Assembly: GCA_037969395.1 (NCBI GenBank)
Contig: JBBKXJ010000019.1
Coordinates: 1-39,950 of the forward strand
Direction: 5' to 3'
Length of the DNA: 39,950 nt
DNA from: JBBKXJ01 sp037969395
Lineage (GTDB): Bacteria; Pseudomonadota; Gammaproteobacteria; Pseudomonadales; JAUIET01
Shown: positions 17,933-26,538 of the stretch, piece after piece
Layout of the letters: every line of letters starts with the position of its first letter
Position numbering within the stretch: position 1 is the stretch's first letter
Translations under genes and position numbers: made by a program
Notes under the pieces: generated by a model
The model's input: only the letters and a program-made list of their open reading frames with translations
Told to the model about the DNA's origin: nothing
Database searches by the model: none

Positions 17933-17953
17933 GTTAAATGCCGGCAGTTTAAC
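17933..17953. promoter_or_regulatory. 21-bp palindrome between divergent genes
   Basis: GTTAAA and TTTAAC flank the self-complementary core TGCCGGCA, with one extra G, so the whole site is nearly a perfect dyad. It lies between the two divergent start codons (17902 minus and 17995 plus), directly before a TATACT box at 17955-17960 that could serve the plus-strand gene. It has the size and placement of an operator for a dimeric regulator. The regulator is unknown. Confidence 0.4.
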
Positions 17954-17994
17954 TTATACTAGGCCGACAAAAGTTTTAACGATTAGCCGCTCCT

Positions 17995-18864
17995 TTGACT
18001 AAACTAATTTCTCTGTTCGTTATATTCATCTGCATTTCCGGTTGCGCTGCAAACACCTACCAATACGGCACAGGTAAGTACGGTGACAGCAACAAGCCGA
18101 CGCCGCCTATGCAACAACAAGTTCTAATCGGCGCACCACACAAATTTCTCGACGCCTCCGACTGGTATTGGCCCGGCAGCTTACTGTCCAAACTAGTGCT
18201 GTGGAACCGAAGCATCGATAGTCACGAAATTTCGGCAGAAACTATTGCCGAGATGATGCATTATATCGACAAGAACGACCTCGCCGACGTGCAGGTGCTG
18301 GTTAATACTTACAAACCCGGCACACAGTGGCGTCGGTTATTTAAAAACAAGGAAGTCGGCGCCGGCTGGCGCTATACGCTGGGAATTCTAAGCACGTCTA
18401 TTTACACCATACTACCGGGTCGCTTCTTTGGCGGCGACCACTACAACCCCTACACCAACACCATCAGTATATACTCTAACAATGTTGCTGTGGTGTTGCA
18501 TGAGGCTGGCCATGCCAAAGATTTCAACAGCCGCAAACTAAAAGGCACCCACGCTGCCATCTACTCCTTACCCGGCGCCCCTCTATATTACGAAGCCGTT
18601 GCCAGTAATGATGCTTTGAGCTACCTGAAGCACGAATGCCGCTACAACGAACAGAAGCGCGCGTATCGTATGTTGCACCCCGCTTACGGTACCTATGTTG
18701 GCGGCTTGTTTTTACGCGAGTCGGGGTTAGGATTTCTTGGAGCGATTCCGGGGCATATAACCGGAGCGATTGCGGCGATGAGGGTTAAGGGTGATGATCA
18801 CCCTTCTGCTGAGAGTTGTTTGGGCAATGACAATCGAACGTTGCAGCAGGTTCTGTTGGAGTAG
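17995..18864 (+). CDS. Lipoprotein with zinc-metallopeptidase HEAGH motif
   Basis: This 289-residue lipoprotein begins at a TTG codon with signal LISLFVIFICISGC (C17). LHEAGHAKDF places H169-E170-A-G-H173, the HExxH zinc site of metallopeptidases. Downstream YYEAVASNDALSYL has E200 and D206 in the spacing where gluzincins supply a third ligand. A segment before the motif (TLGILSTSIYTILPGRFFGG) is hydrophobic and may contact the membrane. A second hydrophobic stretch lies at the C-terminus (GLGFLGAIPGHITGAIAAM). I do not recognise a named family. It could be a real peptidase or a catalytically altered relative. No ribosome site is clear, but no ATG fits the signal peptide better. Confidence 0.65.
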   Translation: MTKLISLFVIFICISGCAANTYQYGTGKYGDSNKPTPPMQQQVLIGAPHKFLDASDWYWPGSLLSKLVLWNRSIDSHEISAETIAEMMHYIDKNDLADVQVLVNTYKPGTQWRRLFKNKEVGAGWRYTLGILSTSIYTILPGRFFGGDHYNPYTNTISIYSNNVAVVLHEAGHAKDFNSRKLKGTHAAIYSLPGAPLYYEAVASNDALSYLKHECRYNEQKRAYRMLHPAYGTYVGGLFLRESGLGFLGAIPGHITGAIAAMRVKGDDHPSAESCLGNDNRTLQQVLLE

Positions 18865-18975
18865 CTGCCTTCTTTTTCACTTAACCTTTTGCGAATATTG
18901 GCTTGCGCAGCGAGCGCCGATTGAGTAACTTTGTGCGCCTGTTTTAACCAAGCTAAAAACTTGCAGGGATTGTTA

Positions 18976-19356
18976 ATGTCATTACCTGACGTACTACGCA
19001 AATCGTCTTATATTAGCTTTGCAACGTTTCGGAAATCCGGCGAGATGGTCAATACGCCAGTATGGGCTGCGCCTGTTGACGACAGGCTTTACGTATTTTC
19101 CGAATCAAAAGCGGGCAAAGTTAAACGTCTGCGTAATTCCAGCAAAGCGCGGCTAGCTACCTGCACCGTGACTGGTAAAGTCACCGGCGACTGGTTTGAC
19201 GCCGATGCCGTGTTGCTTGACGACCCCCAGGACATCAATAAGGCACACCGGGCGCTGAAGCGCAAATACGGTTGGCAAATGAGAGTGGGCGATCTCTTCG
19301 CGCGCTTGAACGGGCGTATTAACAAGCGCGCGTTTATCGAAATCAAGCTTATTTAG
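18976..19356 (+). CDS. PPOX-class split-barrel flavin/F420-type protein
   Basis: This 126-residue protein has the pyridoxamine 5'-phosphate oxidase-like split beta barrel: SFATFRKSGEMVNTPVWAAP (strands 1-2 of the FMN/F420 site), LYVFSESKAGKVKRLRNSSK (phosphate-contact loop), then ARLATCTVTGKVTGDWFDAD. This layout is typical of small deazaflavin- or flavin-dependent oxidoreductases. The frame is open from 18931, but ATG 18976 follows AGGG and gives the normal family start. It ends four bases before the LpxL-like acyltransferase gene, so the two are one operon. Substrate unknown. Confidence 0.75.
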   Translation: MSLPDVLRKSSYISFATFRKSGEMVNTPVWAAPVDDRLYVFSESKAGKVKRLRNSSKARLATCTVTGKVTGDWFDADAVLLDDPQDINKAHRALKRKYGWQMRVGDLFARLNGRINKRAFIEIKLI

Positions 19357-19360
19357 GCTG

Positions 19361-20209
19361 ATGCTACTTAACGGATTAGCCAGGCTGCCGCTGGCAGTAT
19401 TGTACGGGCTGGCGCCGCTGCTTTATTTTATCGCCTTCTATATTGTGCGTTACCGGCGTGATGTGGTGCGCAAGAATTTGCAAAACAGCTTTCCCGAAAA
19501 AAGTGCTACAGCGATCAATGCGCTTGAGAAGCAATTCTATCGGCAGCTCATCGACGTTATGCTTGAGGCGATCAAGGCCAGCACAATGACTGAGGCGCAG
19601 TTTCGGCAACGCGTGCGGTTAGACAATGCCGATATTTTCAGTGAACACGTGGCCAATAATCAGTCCATCGTGTTGCTCGCTGCACACCACTGCAACTGGG
19701 AGTGGCTGCTGCCGGCCTGCAACATTACCCTGCCGTTCCCGGTAGACGCGGTATACAAGCCCTTGCATCAAAAAGTCGTCGATGAATTTATGCTACAAAG
19801 TCGCTCACGGTTTGGCGCCAGGCCCGTACCGCATAAGAGTGCAGTGATGGACATTATGCAGCGCCGCAACGAAATGCGTGCCTTCGCAATGGTTGCCGAC
19901 CAGTCACCGAAACGCAACGAAGCTAAGCACTGGCTGCAGTTTCTTAACCAGCAAACATCGTTTCAAATGGGCATGGCGAAAATTCCGCAAATGACAAAAT
20001 ATCCGGTCTATTTCGCTGCCATGCGCCGCGAGCGTAGAGGGTACTACTCGGTTCGATTCGAACTACTTGACGAACCGCCCTATGCGAAAGGCGATATGCG
20101 TATTATTGAACGCTACGCCCACGCCCTTGAAGAGTCGATTGCCGCGCAACCGGAGGCATGGCTATGGAGTAATAATAAGTGGAGCCGGGCGCGAGGCATT
20201 TACGAATGA
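19361..20209 (+). CDS. LpxL/HtrB-family lipid acyltransferase
   Basis: This 282-residue protein has an N-terminal membrane segment (LPLAVLYGLAPLLYFIAFYI), the YRRDVVRKNLQNSFPEK segment typical of lipid A late acyltransferases, and the catalytic HX4E motif in AAHHCNWEW (about 107-115). DQSPKRNEAKHWLQFLNQ and NKWSRARG near the C-terminus also match the family. LpxL/LpxM enzymes move an acyl chain from ACP to a lipid A precursor; shorter relatives acylate ornithine lipids or other lipids. The gene meets the fatty-acyl-AMP ligase/ACP gene tail to tail with six bases between stops, so a functional link with that ACP is possible but unproven. Confidence 0.85.
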   Translation: MLLNGLARLPLAVLYGLAPLLYFIAFYIVRYRRDVVRKNLQNSFPEKSATAINALEKQFYRQLIDVMLEAIKASTMTEAQFRQRVRLDNADIFSEHVANNQSIVLLAAHHCNWEWLLPACNITLPFPVDAVYKPLHQKVVDEFMLQSRSRFGARPVPHKSAVMDIMQRRNEMRAFAMVADQSPKRNEAKHWLQFLNQQTSFQMGMAKIPQMTKYPVYFAAMRRERRGYYSVRFELLDEPPYAKGDMRIIERYAHALEESIAAQPEAWLWSNNKWSRARGIYE

Positions 20210-20215
20210 ATTAAA

Positions 20216-22195
20216 TTAGCGGCCTGTTTTCGACTGCAGAAATGCCGCTAACTGATTAACTGTAGGGTAGTCGAACAGATCGGCCAGTTCTATTTGGTCG
20301 GGAAACTCTTCGTCAATCTGCTCGTGAATTTGTGCCAGCTGGAGCGAGCTGGTGCCCAGGTCAAGAATGTTGTCGTCAACGCCTACGTCAACCTCGCTAA
20401 CGACGTTTTGCACAATTTTTTGCAGGCGTTGCGCGTAGACTCCATCGCCTGACGGCCCTGCCCCCGAATGCGCAGATGAAAGTAAAGCAATACTGGCGAG
20501 CTGGTCGATCACTTCGCTGTACTCGCCGCTGCGGTATGCCTCAGCGAGGGCAACGCGTTGGAACTTGCCGCTGGTAGTTTTTGGAATAGCGCGCAACGGA
20601 ATCACATGCTCCACTTCCATGCCGGCTTTTTCCAATGCCACACGACGCAGCTGCTGCGCCAGCGGCAGAAAATCTTCCAGCGCACCCTTATACGTTACAA
20701 ATATTTGCGCGCTCTCGGCATGCAATGCATCGCCGCCGACGGCAACAACGGCAACTTTACCAAGCTCTACCCCGTCGATCTGTTCGCACAGCACTTCAAT
20801 ATCATGCGGATAATAATTTTGGCCATTAAGAATAATCAGCTCCTTGCTGCGGCCGGTGATGTACAGGCAACCCTCCAGCATAAAGCCAAGGTCGCCCGTA
20901 TCGAGCCAGCCATCGGCTAAAAAGCTGATGGCGTTAAGGGCAGCATTGCCATAGTAGCCCGCGGTGACGTTGTCGCCTTTGATTAGCACTCGCCCTAACG
21001 CTTGTTCGGCCAGCTCGCGGCCTTCAGCATCGCCGATGCGCACGCAGGTGTCGTGGATCGGACGCCCCAGGTTGACGAATCGCGGTGCATCGACATCATT
21101 TTCTGCCGCTATGCTAACGACTTGCTCAAGCTGCAGCGAAGCGCGCTCGATAGCGATTGAACTGACCGCAGCCCCTGGCGCAGGAAAAGTGACCGCCAGC
21201 GATGCCTCAGCCAGACCGTACACCGGGTACATCGCATTGTGCGCCAGGCCGCGAGCCGCCAACGTGCTGCTGAATTGCTCGCACAGCGTTAATGAGATAG
21301 GTTCGGCACCGTTGAATAGCAAACGCACGTTTGCCAGATCCATTTCCGGTAAGCCGTTGCGCTCCACCGTTTTCAAATAGTGCTTGTAGCCAAAATTGGG
21401 GGAAGAGAGGATCGTCGCCTTATGTTCAGAAGCTTTTAACAGCCAAAGCTGTGGCCGGCGCACGAACAAATCGCTTGGCATAATATTCTGCTCCACCCCT
21501 AGCGCCAGGGGGGTTAGATGAAAACCGATAATACCCATGTCATGCGTGAGGGGCATCCAGCTCAGAAATGCGTCGCTACTATCCATTTCGGCCGAATGGG
21601 TGATAGAGCGAATATTATGTAATAGATTGTTGTGCGTTAAAACAACGCCTTTGGGCGTGCCGGTAGACCCTGAGGAAAATTGAATAAATGCCGTGTCGCT
21701 CGCTGCAGCTTGATGAATAGCGCCAGCGCTGGATATGTCGTCTATTTTTTCAATCAACAGACTTCTGCCAGCGAGCGCCGCAAATTCCTGCTGCATACCA
21801 TTGCTGTTAGCAAACGCTTCCAGCCTTTCCAGATTTTTAGCTGACGTCAATATATGGGCATCTTGCAAACTTGCATATACGGTGAATACCTTGCGTCTGT
21901 GTTCGTCGCTGTTACCTACCGCCAGCGGCACAGGCGTTATGCCACCTAGCTGCCCGGCCCAAAACGCGTCGATAAACTGCATATTATCGCTAACGAACAA
22001 AATCAGCTGCTTGCCGGCGACAACATCGTGCTGTTGCAGGAAATGCAACACCGCCAGGGCACGCGTTCTTAGATCAGCATAGGTTAAAAAGCGCTCATCG
22101 CGTTCAGCGTTAATAAACCGAATACCGTTTGGGCCTGCAGCAGCGCTATCTAGCGCTTGTACTAGCGTGCTGGCCTTTATCGCGTCAGTAGTCAT
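20216..22195 (-). CDS. Fatty-acyl-AMP ligase with C-terminal acyl carrier domain
   Basis: This 659-residue protein is an ANL-superfamily adenylation enzyme (about 1-570) joined to a phosphopantetheine carrier domain (about 585-659). FIQFSSGSTGTPKGVVLTH is the A3/P-loop, YGLAEAS the A5 motif, DTGDLGF the A7 motif, and TSGKFQR holds the catalytic Lys. The carrier motif DLGTSSL has the attachment Ser at 617. The overall sequence follows fatty-acyl-AMP ligases, which load an activated fatty acid straight onto a carrier protein and not onto CoA. No polyketide or peptide synthase is nearby, so the acyl chain must go to a free-standing enzyme, perhaps the adjoining acyltransferase. AGGA seven bases before the ATG supports the start. 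Confidence 0.85.
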   Translation of the reverse strand: MTTDAIKASTLVQALDSAAAGPNGIRFINAERDERFLTYADLRTRALAVLHFLQQHDVVAGKQLILFVSDNMQFIDAFWAGQLGGITPVPLAVGNSDEHRRKVFTVYASLQDAHILTSAKNLERLEAFANSNGMQQEFAALAGRSLLIEKIDDISSAGAIHQAAASDTAFIQFSSGSTGTPKGVVLTHNNLLHNIRSITHSAEMDSSDAFLSWMPLTHDMGIIGFHLTPLALGVEQNIMPSDLFVRRPQLWLLKASEHKATILSSPNFGYKHYLKTVERNGLPEMDLANVRLLFNGAEPISLTLCEQFSSTLAARGLAHNAMYPVYGLAEASLAVTFPAPGAAVSSIAIERASLQLEQVVSIAAENDVDAPRFVNLGRPIHDTCVRIGDAEGRELAEQALGRVLIKGDNVTAGYYGNAALNAISFLADGWLDTGDLGFMLEGCLYITGRSKELIILNGQNYYPHDIEVLCEQIDGVELGKVAVVAVGGDALHAESAQIFVTYKGALEDFLPLAQQLRRVALEKAGMEVEHVIPLRAIPKTTSGKFQRVALAEAYRSGEYSEVIDQLASIALLSSAHSGAGPSGDGVYAQRLQKIVQNVVSEVDVGVDDNILDLGTSSLQLAQIHEQIDEEFPDQIELADLFDYPTVNQLAAFLQSKTGR

Positions 22196-22408
22196 TTAGT
22201 TTCCTGATTTGTTTATGCTGCAAGAATATTGTTCGCCCGAATGCGGGTGCCGCCGTTTGTGTTAATGCCGGCGAGCACATAATGATCAATCGACATATTA
22301 GCGCGGGTCAAGCCGTGTACCGCTAGCAGAATACGCACACAGACCGGCGTAAAGCTGCTAGAATTCGCGCCGATCAAAGCCCGCTCATTATTGTAACAAC
22401 TCCCATTT

Positions 22409-24325
22409 ATGACACTCCACTCCCCCGCCCTGATTTTCGGTTTAATTGCGGTCACGGGCTTTTTATGTCAGTGGATTTCCTGGCGCATCAAGTTACCGGC
22501 TATTTTATTGTTGCTAATTGCCGGTATTGTACTCGGTCCGATTGGCGGCATTGTCAACACTAACGAATTGCTCGGCGACCTGCTCTTCCCTATCGTATCG
22601 CTTAGCGTGGCCATCATTCTGTTCGAGGGCAGTCTGACGCTGCAGTTTCACGAGATCAAGTCGGTTAGCGGTGTGGTGCGGCGCCTGGTCAGCTACGGCG
22701 CCCTAATCACCTTAATATGTACCGCTGTGGTGACTCGCTATTTGTTCGGCATCGACTGGCCGTTGGCTCTGCTGTTTGGCTCGCTGGTGGTTGTTACCGG
22801 CCCGACGGTGATAGTACCTATGCTACGCACTGTTCGACCCAATAAAAAAATTCGCAATGTGCTGCGCTGGGAAGGAATCGTCATAGACCCGTTGGGGGCG
22901 TTGCTTGCTGTTGTAATGTACGAATACATTGTCAGCGGTGCAAACGGTAACGCGCTGGAAAGTTCGTTCTTCGCTTTCATTGAGGTGTTGGTAATTGGTG
23001 GCGCGCTAGGACTTGCCAGTGGCTTCGGGCTGGGCTCGATGTTGCGGCGGCACTGGATACCTGAATTTCTGCAGAACTTCGCCACTGTAGCGTTTGTGTT
23101 AGGTGCGTTCACCATAAGCAACGAGTTAGCGCACGAGTCCGGTTTGCTGGCGGTGACGGTGATGGGCATTTGCCTTGCCAACATGCGCGACCTGCATGTT
23201 GACGACATCTTATCCTTTAAAGAAAATCTAACCCTGCTACTGATTTCGGCGCTGTTTATTCTATTAGCGGCGCGCATCGATTTACAGCAAATCAAGGCGT
23301 TGGGCTGGCCCGCCATTGCCTTGCTGGCGGCTCTGCAGCTAGTCATTCGGCCCATCGGCGTGTGGCTGTGCGCCATCGGTAGCGAACTAAATTGGCGCGA
23401 GAAGGCAATCATCTCCTGGATAGGCCCGCGCGGTATTGTCGCCGCGGCAATTTCCGGCTTGTTCGCTCTGCAGCTTGAGAAACGCGGCTACGACAATGCG
23501 TCGATTCTGGTCGAACTGACGTTTTTCGTTATCATCGGCACGGTACTGTTGCAAAGCGCCACGTCGCGCTATCTGGCAAAGCTTCTCGACGTGGTTGACC
23601 CCGACCCCAAAGGCGTATTAATTATCGGCGCCAATCATGTGGCTCGTGCTATCGCAAGTGCGCTGCAGGATAAAGATATTAACGTGCTGCTGTCGGACGT
23701 GCAGTGGGACAATGTTACGCAAGCGCGGCAGGCTGGACTACCCGTGTTTTACGGTAATCCGATTTCAGAATACGCCGACCGTAATCTCGATTTGGTGGGG
23801 CTTGGCAGGCTAATCGCTGCCTCACCCCGCCGGGAAGATAATGTACTCGCGGCAATGCGCTACCAACCGGAATTTGGCCGCGAAAATATCTTTGCGCTGA
23901 AAACAAAAACGGAAGTCGACGTAAGTGGTAAAAAAACGGCCATTTCGCACACCTATAAAGGCGCGTTTCTCGGCAACGAAGAGTTAACCTTTGGTAAGTT
24001 GTCACAATGGCTGAAGCAAGGCGCACGCATTCGCACCACCCAAATTACCGAAGAATACAGCTTCGCCGATTTCATTGAAAAAAATGCGACGCGGGTAATA
24101 CCGTTAATTGCCATCGACAAAAAGCGGCATATACACGTGTTCACCGACACCGCCGCAGCCGAACCAAAAGCCGGTTGGTTGGTTATTAGTGTGTACAAGG
24201 AAGACAAGAAAGCCGCAGAAGAGAAGCAGGAAGAAAAACAGGAAGAGATAAAGCAGGAAGGAAAAAAACAGACAGAGGAGAAACAGGCAGATCAATACAA
24301 GGATGGGAAAGATAATGTTGAGTAG
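22409..24325 (+). CDS. CPA1-type cation/proton antiporter with TrkA-N-like domain
   Basis: This 638-residue inner-membrane protein has about 12 membrane helices (about 5-390). GPTVIVPML (about 131-139) and EGIVIDPLGALLAV (about 155-168) match the helix-4 and helix-5 ion-binding region of sodium/proton antiporters. A cytoplasmic Rossmann domain follows (GVLIIGANHVARAIASAL, about 400 onward), then a TrkA-C-like part. The last 40 residues are a Lys/Glu/Gln run encoded by almost pure purine DNA (24200-24315), likely disordered. It resembles bacterial Na+/H+ or K+/H+ exchangers gated by nucleotide. The start ATG lacks a clear ribosome site. It may be read with hemB, 35 bases downstream. Confidence 0.85.
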   Translation: MTLHSPALIFGLIAVTGFLCQWISWRIKLPAILLLLIAGIVLGPIGGIVNTNELLGDLLFPIVSLSVAIILFEGSLTLQFHEIKSVSGVVRRLVSYGALITLICTAVVTRYLFGIDWPLALLFGSLVVVTGPTVIVPMLRTVRPNKKIRNVLRWEGIVIDPLGALLAVVMYEYIVSGANGNALESSFFAFIEVLVIGGALGLASGFGLGSMLRRHWIPEFLQNFATVAFVLGAFTISNELAHESGLLAVTVMGICLANMRDLHVDDILSFKENLTLLLISALFILLAARIDLQQIKALGWPAIALLAALQLVIRPIGVWLCAIGSELNWREKAIISWIGPRGIVAAAISGLFALQLEKRGYDNASILVELTFFVIIGTVLLQSATSRYLAKLLDVVDPDPKGVLIIGANHVARAIASALQDKDINVLLSDVQWDNVTQARQAGLPVFYGNPISEYADRNLDLVGLGRLIAASPRREDNVLAAMRYQPEFGRENIFALKTKTEVDVSGKKTAISHTYKGAFLGNEELTFGKLSQWLKQGARIRTTQITEEYSFADFIEKNATRVIPLIAIDKKRHIHVFTDTAAAEPKAGWLVISVYKEDKKAAEEKQEEKQEEIKQEGKKQTEEKQADQYKDGKDNVE

Positions 24326-24337
24326 CACTACTCAACA
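24316..24337. terminator. 22-bp perfect palindrome spanning the antiporter stop codon
   Basis: TGTTGAGTAG and CTACTCAACA are exact reverse complements with two bases between. The TAG stop of the antiporter gene is at the end of the left arm. In RNA it would fold as a nine-pair stem with a four-base loop just before hemB (ATG 24361). No T run follows, so it may only protect or attenuate the message and not end it. Confidence 0.4.
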
Positions 24338-24360
24338 ACGCCTTCATGCGGGTTATCTGT

Positions 24361-25374
24361 ATGAGTAAGTTCAGTCGACAGTTCCCGCGCACACGCATGC
24401 GGCGCATGCGGGCCAATGCGTTTTCTCGCGCACTGATGCGAGAAAATATCTTATCTGCCGCCGACCTGATTTGCCCTTTATTCGTAATGGACGGCGAAAA
24501 CAAGAGCCAGCCGATTGACTCAATGCCTGGCGTAGAGCGGCTTACTATTGATCGCCTCTGCAGCGAGGCGGAACAGCTGTGCGAACTGGGCGTTTCAGCC
24601 ATCGCTCTGTTTCCAGTCATATCAGCTGAACAAAAATCTTTACGGGCCGAGGCTGCATACTGTGCCGACGGTCTGGTTCAGCGCAGCGTGGCGGCAGTCA
24701 AAGCAGCGGTTCCCGAGATCGGAGTCATTACCGACGTGGCGCTGGACCCCTACACCATTCATGGTCAGGACGGCATCATCGACCAGGCAGGCTATGTCAG
24801 CAACGACGTTACCGTCGAGATATTGGTCAAACAGGCGTTGTCGCACGCCGCAGCGGGTGCCGATATCGTCGCCCCCTCCGACATGATGGACCATCGCATT
24901 GGTGCTATTCGCGACGCCTTGGAACAGCAACAGTTTAGCAACACAAACATTCTCGCCTACGCCGCCAAATATGCCTCAAGCTACTATGGCCCCTTCAGAG
25001 ACGCCGTAGGTTCGGCCGCCAACCTCGGTAAAAGCGACAAAAGCAGCTACCAGATGGATCCCGCCAATAGCGACGAAGCCTTGCACGAAGTAGCCCTCGA
25101 CTTACACGAAGGTGCCGATATGGTTATGGTAAAACCCGGCATGCCGTATCTCGATGTTATCCGCCGCGTTAAAGAAGAGTTCGGCGTGCCTACTTTTGCC
25201 TACCAGGTAAGCGGCGAATACGGCATGCACGTGGCGGCCGCGCAAAACGGCTGGCTGGATCTGGATGCAGCGATACTGGAGTCGCTCACGGCGTTCAAGC
25301 GCGCCGGTGCCGATGCGGTGTTGACCTATTTCGCCAAGCGGGCGGCGATTTTGTTGAGTAGAGTTGCAGAGTAA
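24361..25374 (+). CDS. hemB: Porphobilinogen synthase (delta-aminolevulinate dehydratase)
   Basis: This 337-residue cytoplasmic enzyme condenses two 5-aminolevulinates to porphobilinogen in heme synthesis. The two active-site lysines are clear: K203 in AAKYASSYYGPFRDA and K258 in the Schiff-base motif MVMVKPGMPYLDVI. APSDMMDHRIGAIR and YQVSGEYGMH are further family blocks. The segment DVALDPYTIHGQDGIIDQAG carries Asp and Gly where zinc-type enzymes have Cys ligands, so this is the Mg-dependent type known from Pseudomonas. The frame is open from 24346, but the ATG at 24361 gives the expected short N-terminus. It is essential housekeeping and marks this stretch as core genome. Confidence 0.95.
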   Translation: MSKFSRQFPRTRMRRMRANAFSRALMRENILSAADLICPLFVMDGENKSQPIDSMPGVERLTIDRLCSEAEQLCELGVSAIALFPVISAEQKSLRAEAAYCADGLVQRSVAAVKAAVPEIGVITDVALDPYTIHGQDGIIDQAGYVSNDVTVEILVKQALSHAAAGADIVAPSDMMDHRIGAIRDALEQQQFSNTNILAYAAKYASSYYGPFRDAVGSAANLGKSDKSSYQMDPANSDEALHEVALDLHEGADMVMVKPGMPYLDVIRRVKEEFGVPTFAYQVSGEYGMHVAAAQNGWLDLDAAILESLTAFKRAGADAVLTYFAKRAAILLSRVAE

Positions 25375-25480
25375 ACCGGGTATTTGCTGCGTAGTTGAGG
25401 AAACTGCATCAATCAGGCTACTCTATCTTTCATATCGGATGACACTTAAGTAAGCAGACAACTAATGAGCGGATGAAGAC

Positions 25481-26143
25481 ATGAGCAACAAAACAATCAA
25501 CGTAGACGACACGCTGTATCAGTATATTCTCGACGTATCTCTGCGCGAGTCGTCGGTGCTGCGCAAGTTGCGCGACAAAACCATGCAGCTAGCCCAGGCC
25601 AATATGCAGATCTCTCCCGAGCAAGGGCAATTTATGGGTTTACTCACCCGGCTGCTGGGCGCAAAACGCTGCGTAGAAGTCGGCGTGTTTACCGGTTACA
25701 GCAGCCTCGCGGTAGCGGCATGCATGCCCGCCGACGGTTACATACTTGCATGCGATGTTAGCGCAGAGTGGACGTCGATTGCGAAACCGTATTGGCAAGA
25801 GGCAGGCGTTGACAAAATGATTGACCTGCGGCTAGCGCCAGCACTGCAGACTTTAGATGCCGTGTTAGCAGAGGGCCAGCAAGAGAGTTTCGACTTCGGC
25901 TTTATCGACGCCGATAAAGTAAATTACCAAGGCTATTATGATCGGGTTTTGCAATTGCTGAAGCCGGGCGGGCTGGTTGCGATTGACAACGTGTTATGGG
26001 GCGGCAGCGTGATCGACCCGGACAAAAACGACGCTGATACTGTTGCCATTCGCGACTTTAATGCGCACTTAAAAGACGACAAGCGCGTCGATATTAGCCT
26101 CGTGCCGATTGGCGATGGCTTAACGCTGGCGCGCAAGCTGTAG
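25481..26143 (+). CDS. SAM-dependent O-methyltransferase (CCoAOMT-like)
   Basis: This 220-residue class I methyltransferase has the SAM motif VEVGVFTGYSSLAVA (about 67-81), an acidic strand end ILACDVS that binds the ribose, and FGFIDADKVNYQGYYD (about 142-157), whose Asp and Asn form the divalent-metal site of catechol/caffeoyl-CoA O-methyltransferases. LLKPGGLVAIDNVLWGG is the next conserved block. It is full length for the family. Likely acts on a small catechol-like or hydroxylated substrate. It stands alone between hemB and the tRNA-Ser region. Confidence 0.88.
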   Translation: MSNKTINVDDTLYQYILDVSLRESSVLRKLRDKTMQLAQANMQISPEQGQFMGLLTRLLGAKRCVEVGVFTGYSSLAVAACMPADGYILACDVSAEWTSIAKPYWQEAGVDKMIDLRLAPALQTLDAVLAEGQQESFDFGFIDADKVNYQGYYDRVLQLLKPGGLVAIDNVLWGGSVIDPDKNDADTVAIRDFNAHLKDDKRVDISLVPIGDGLTLARKL

Positions 26144-26194
26144 TGAAACCGCCCGCCCTTCGCGGCTAAGGTCACTCGCCACATCCGCGTGGCT

Positions 26195-26224
26195 CGCCCT
26201 GCGGGCAGCCTGCGGCTGTGCAAA
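26195..26224 (-). repeat. Arm 1 of a 30-bp inverted repeat left of tRNA-Ser
   Basis: The 30 bases 26195-26224 are the exact reverse complement of 26539-26568 on the other side of the tRNA gene. Both are rich in CTGC/GCAG and contain the shared internal palindromic words GCCGCAGGC and GCCCGCAGGGC. Such sequences are typical of short dispersed intergenic elements. The tRNA lies between the two arms. Confidence 0.7.
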
Positions 26225-26400
26225 TCGTCATTCCTGCCGATTTGTCACTCACACAAGTGCTGCGTTGGTGTAAGAGCAACTTCAGTCGCGAAACTTCTAA
26301 TTCAAAATGCGGTTGCACATTAGTTGGCCGCCAGCAAGAATATTGCCTTTCACCAGGTTCTGCTATACATTAGCGCCCGTTCGCTATAACGGCGAGTTAC

Positions 26401-26488
26401 GGTGAGGTGTCCGAGTGGTCGAAGGAGCACGCCTGGAAAGTGTGTAAACGGCAACGTTTCGTGGGTTCGAATCCCACCCTCACCGCCA
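26401..26488 (+). tRNA. tRNA-Ser (anticodon GGA)
   Basis: The gene folds as a class II tRNA of 88 bases with encoded CCA. The acceptor GGTGAGG (26401-26407) pairs with CCTCACC (26478-26484), the discriminator is G and CCA follows at 26486-26488. The anticodon loop CTGGAAA places GGA at 26435-26437. A long variable arm follows (about 26446-26460) and the T-loop is TTCGAAT. From memory the sequence is nearly the same as E. coli tRNA-Ser(GGA). It decodes UCC and UCU. Its 3' end is partly duplicated 121 bases downstream, so it may be an integration site. Confidence 0.96.
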
Positions 26489-26519
26489 AATAGATGGGGT
26501 TCGAACCCTCGGGTTCGAC
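26469..26519 (+). repeat. tRNA-Ser 3' end direct repeat, copy 1
   Basis: This 51-base unit covers the last 20 bases of tRNA-Ser and the sequence after it. It recurs at 26590-26640 with roughly 80 percent identity by eye. Shared blocks are GAATCCCAC, CTCACCGCCA, ATGGG, TTCGAACC and GTTCGAC in the same order. The intact copy belongs to the functional tRNA. Confidence 0.7.
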
Positions 26520-26538
26520 ATCATGGCAGGACAGCCAT

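Noticed and set aside
22738..23412. 224-residue minus-strand frame opposite the antiporter gene
   Set aside because: It mirrors a real membrane protein gene, and its Ser/Met-rich composition with no motif is typical of an antisense shadow.
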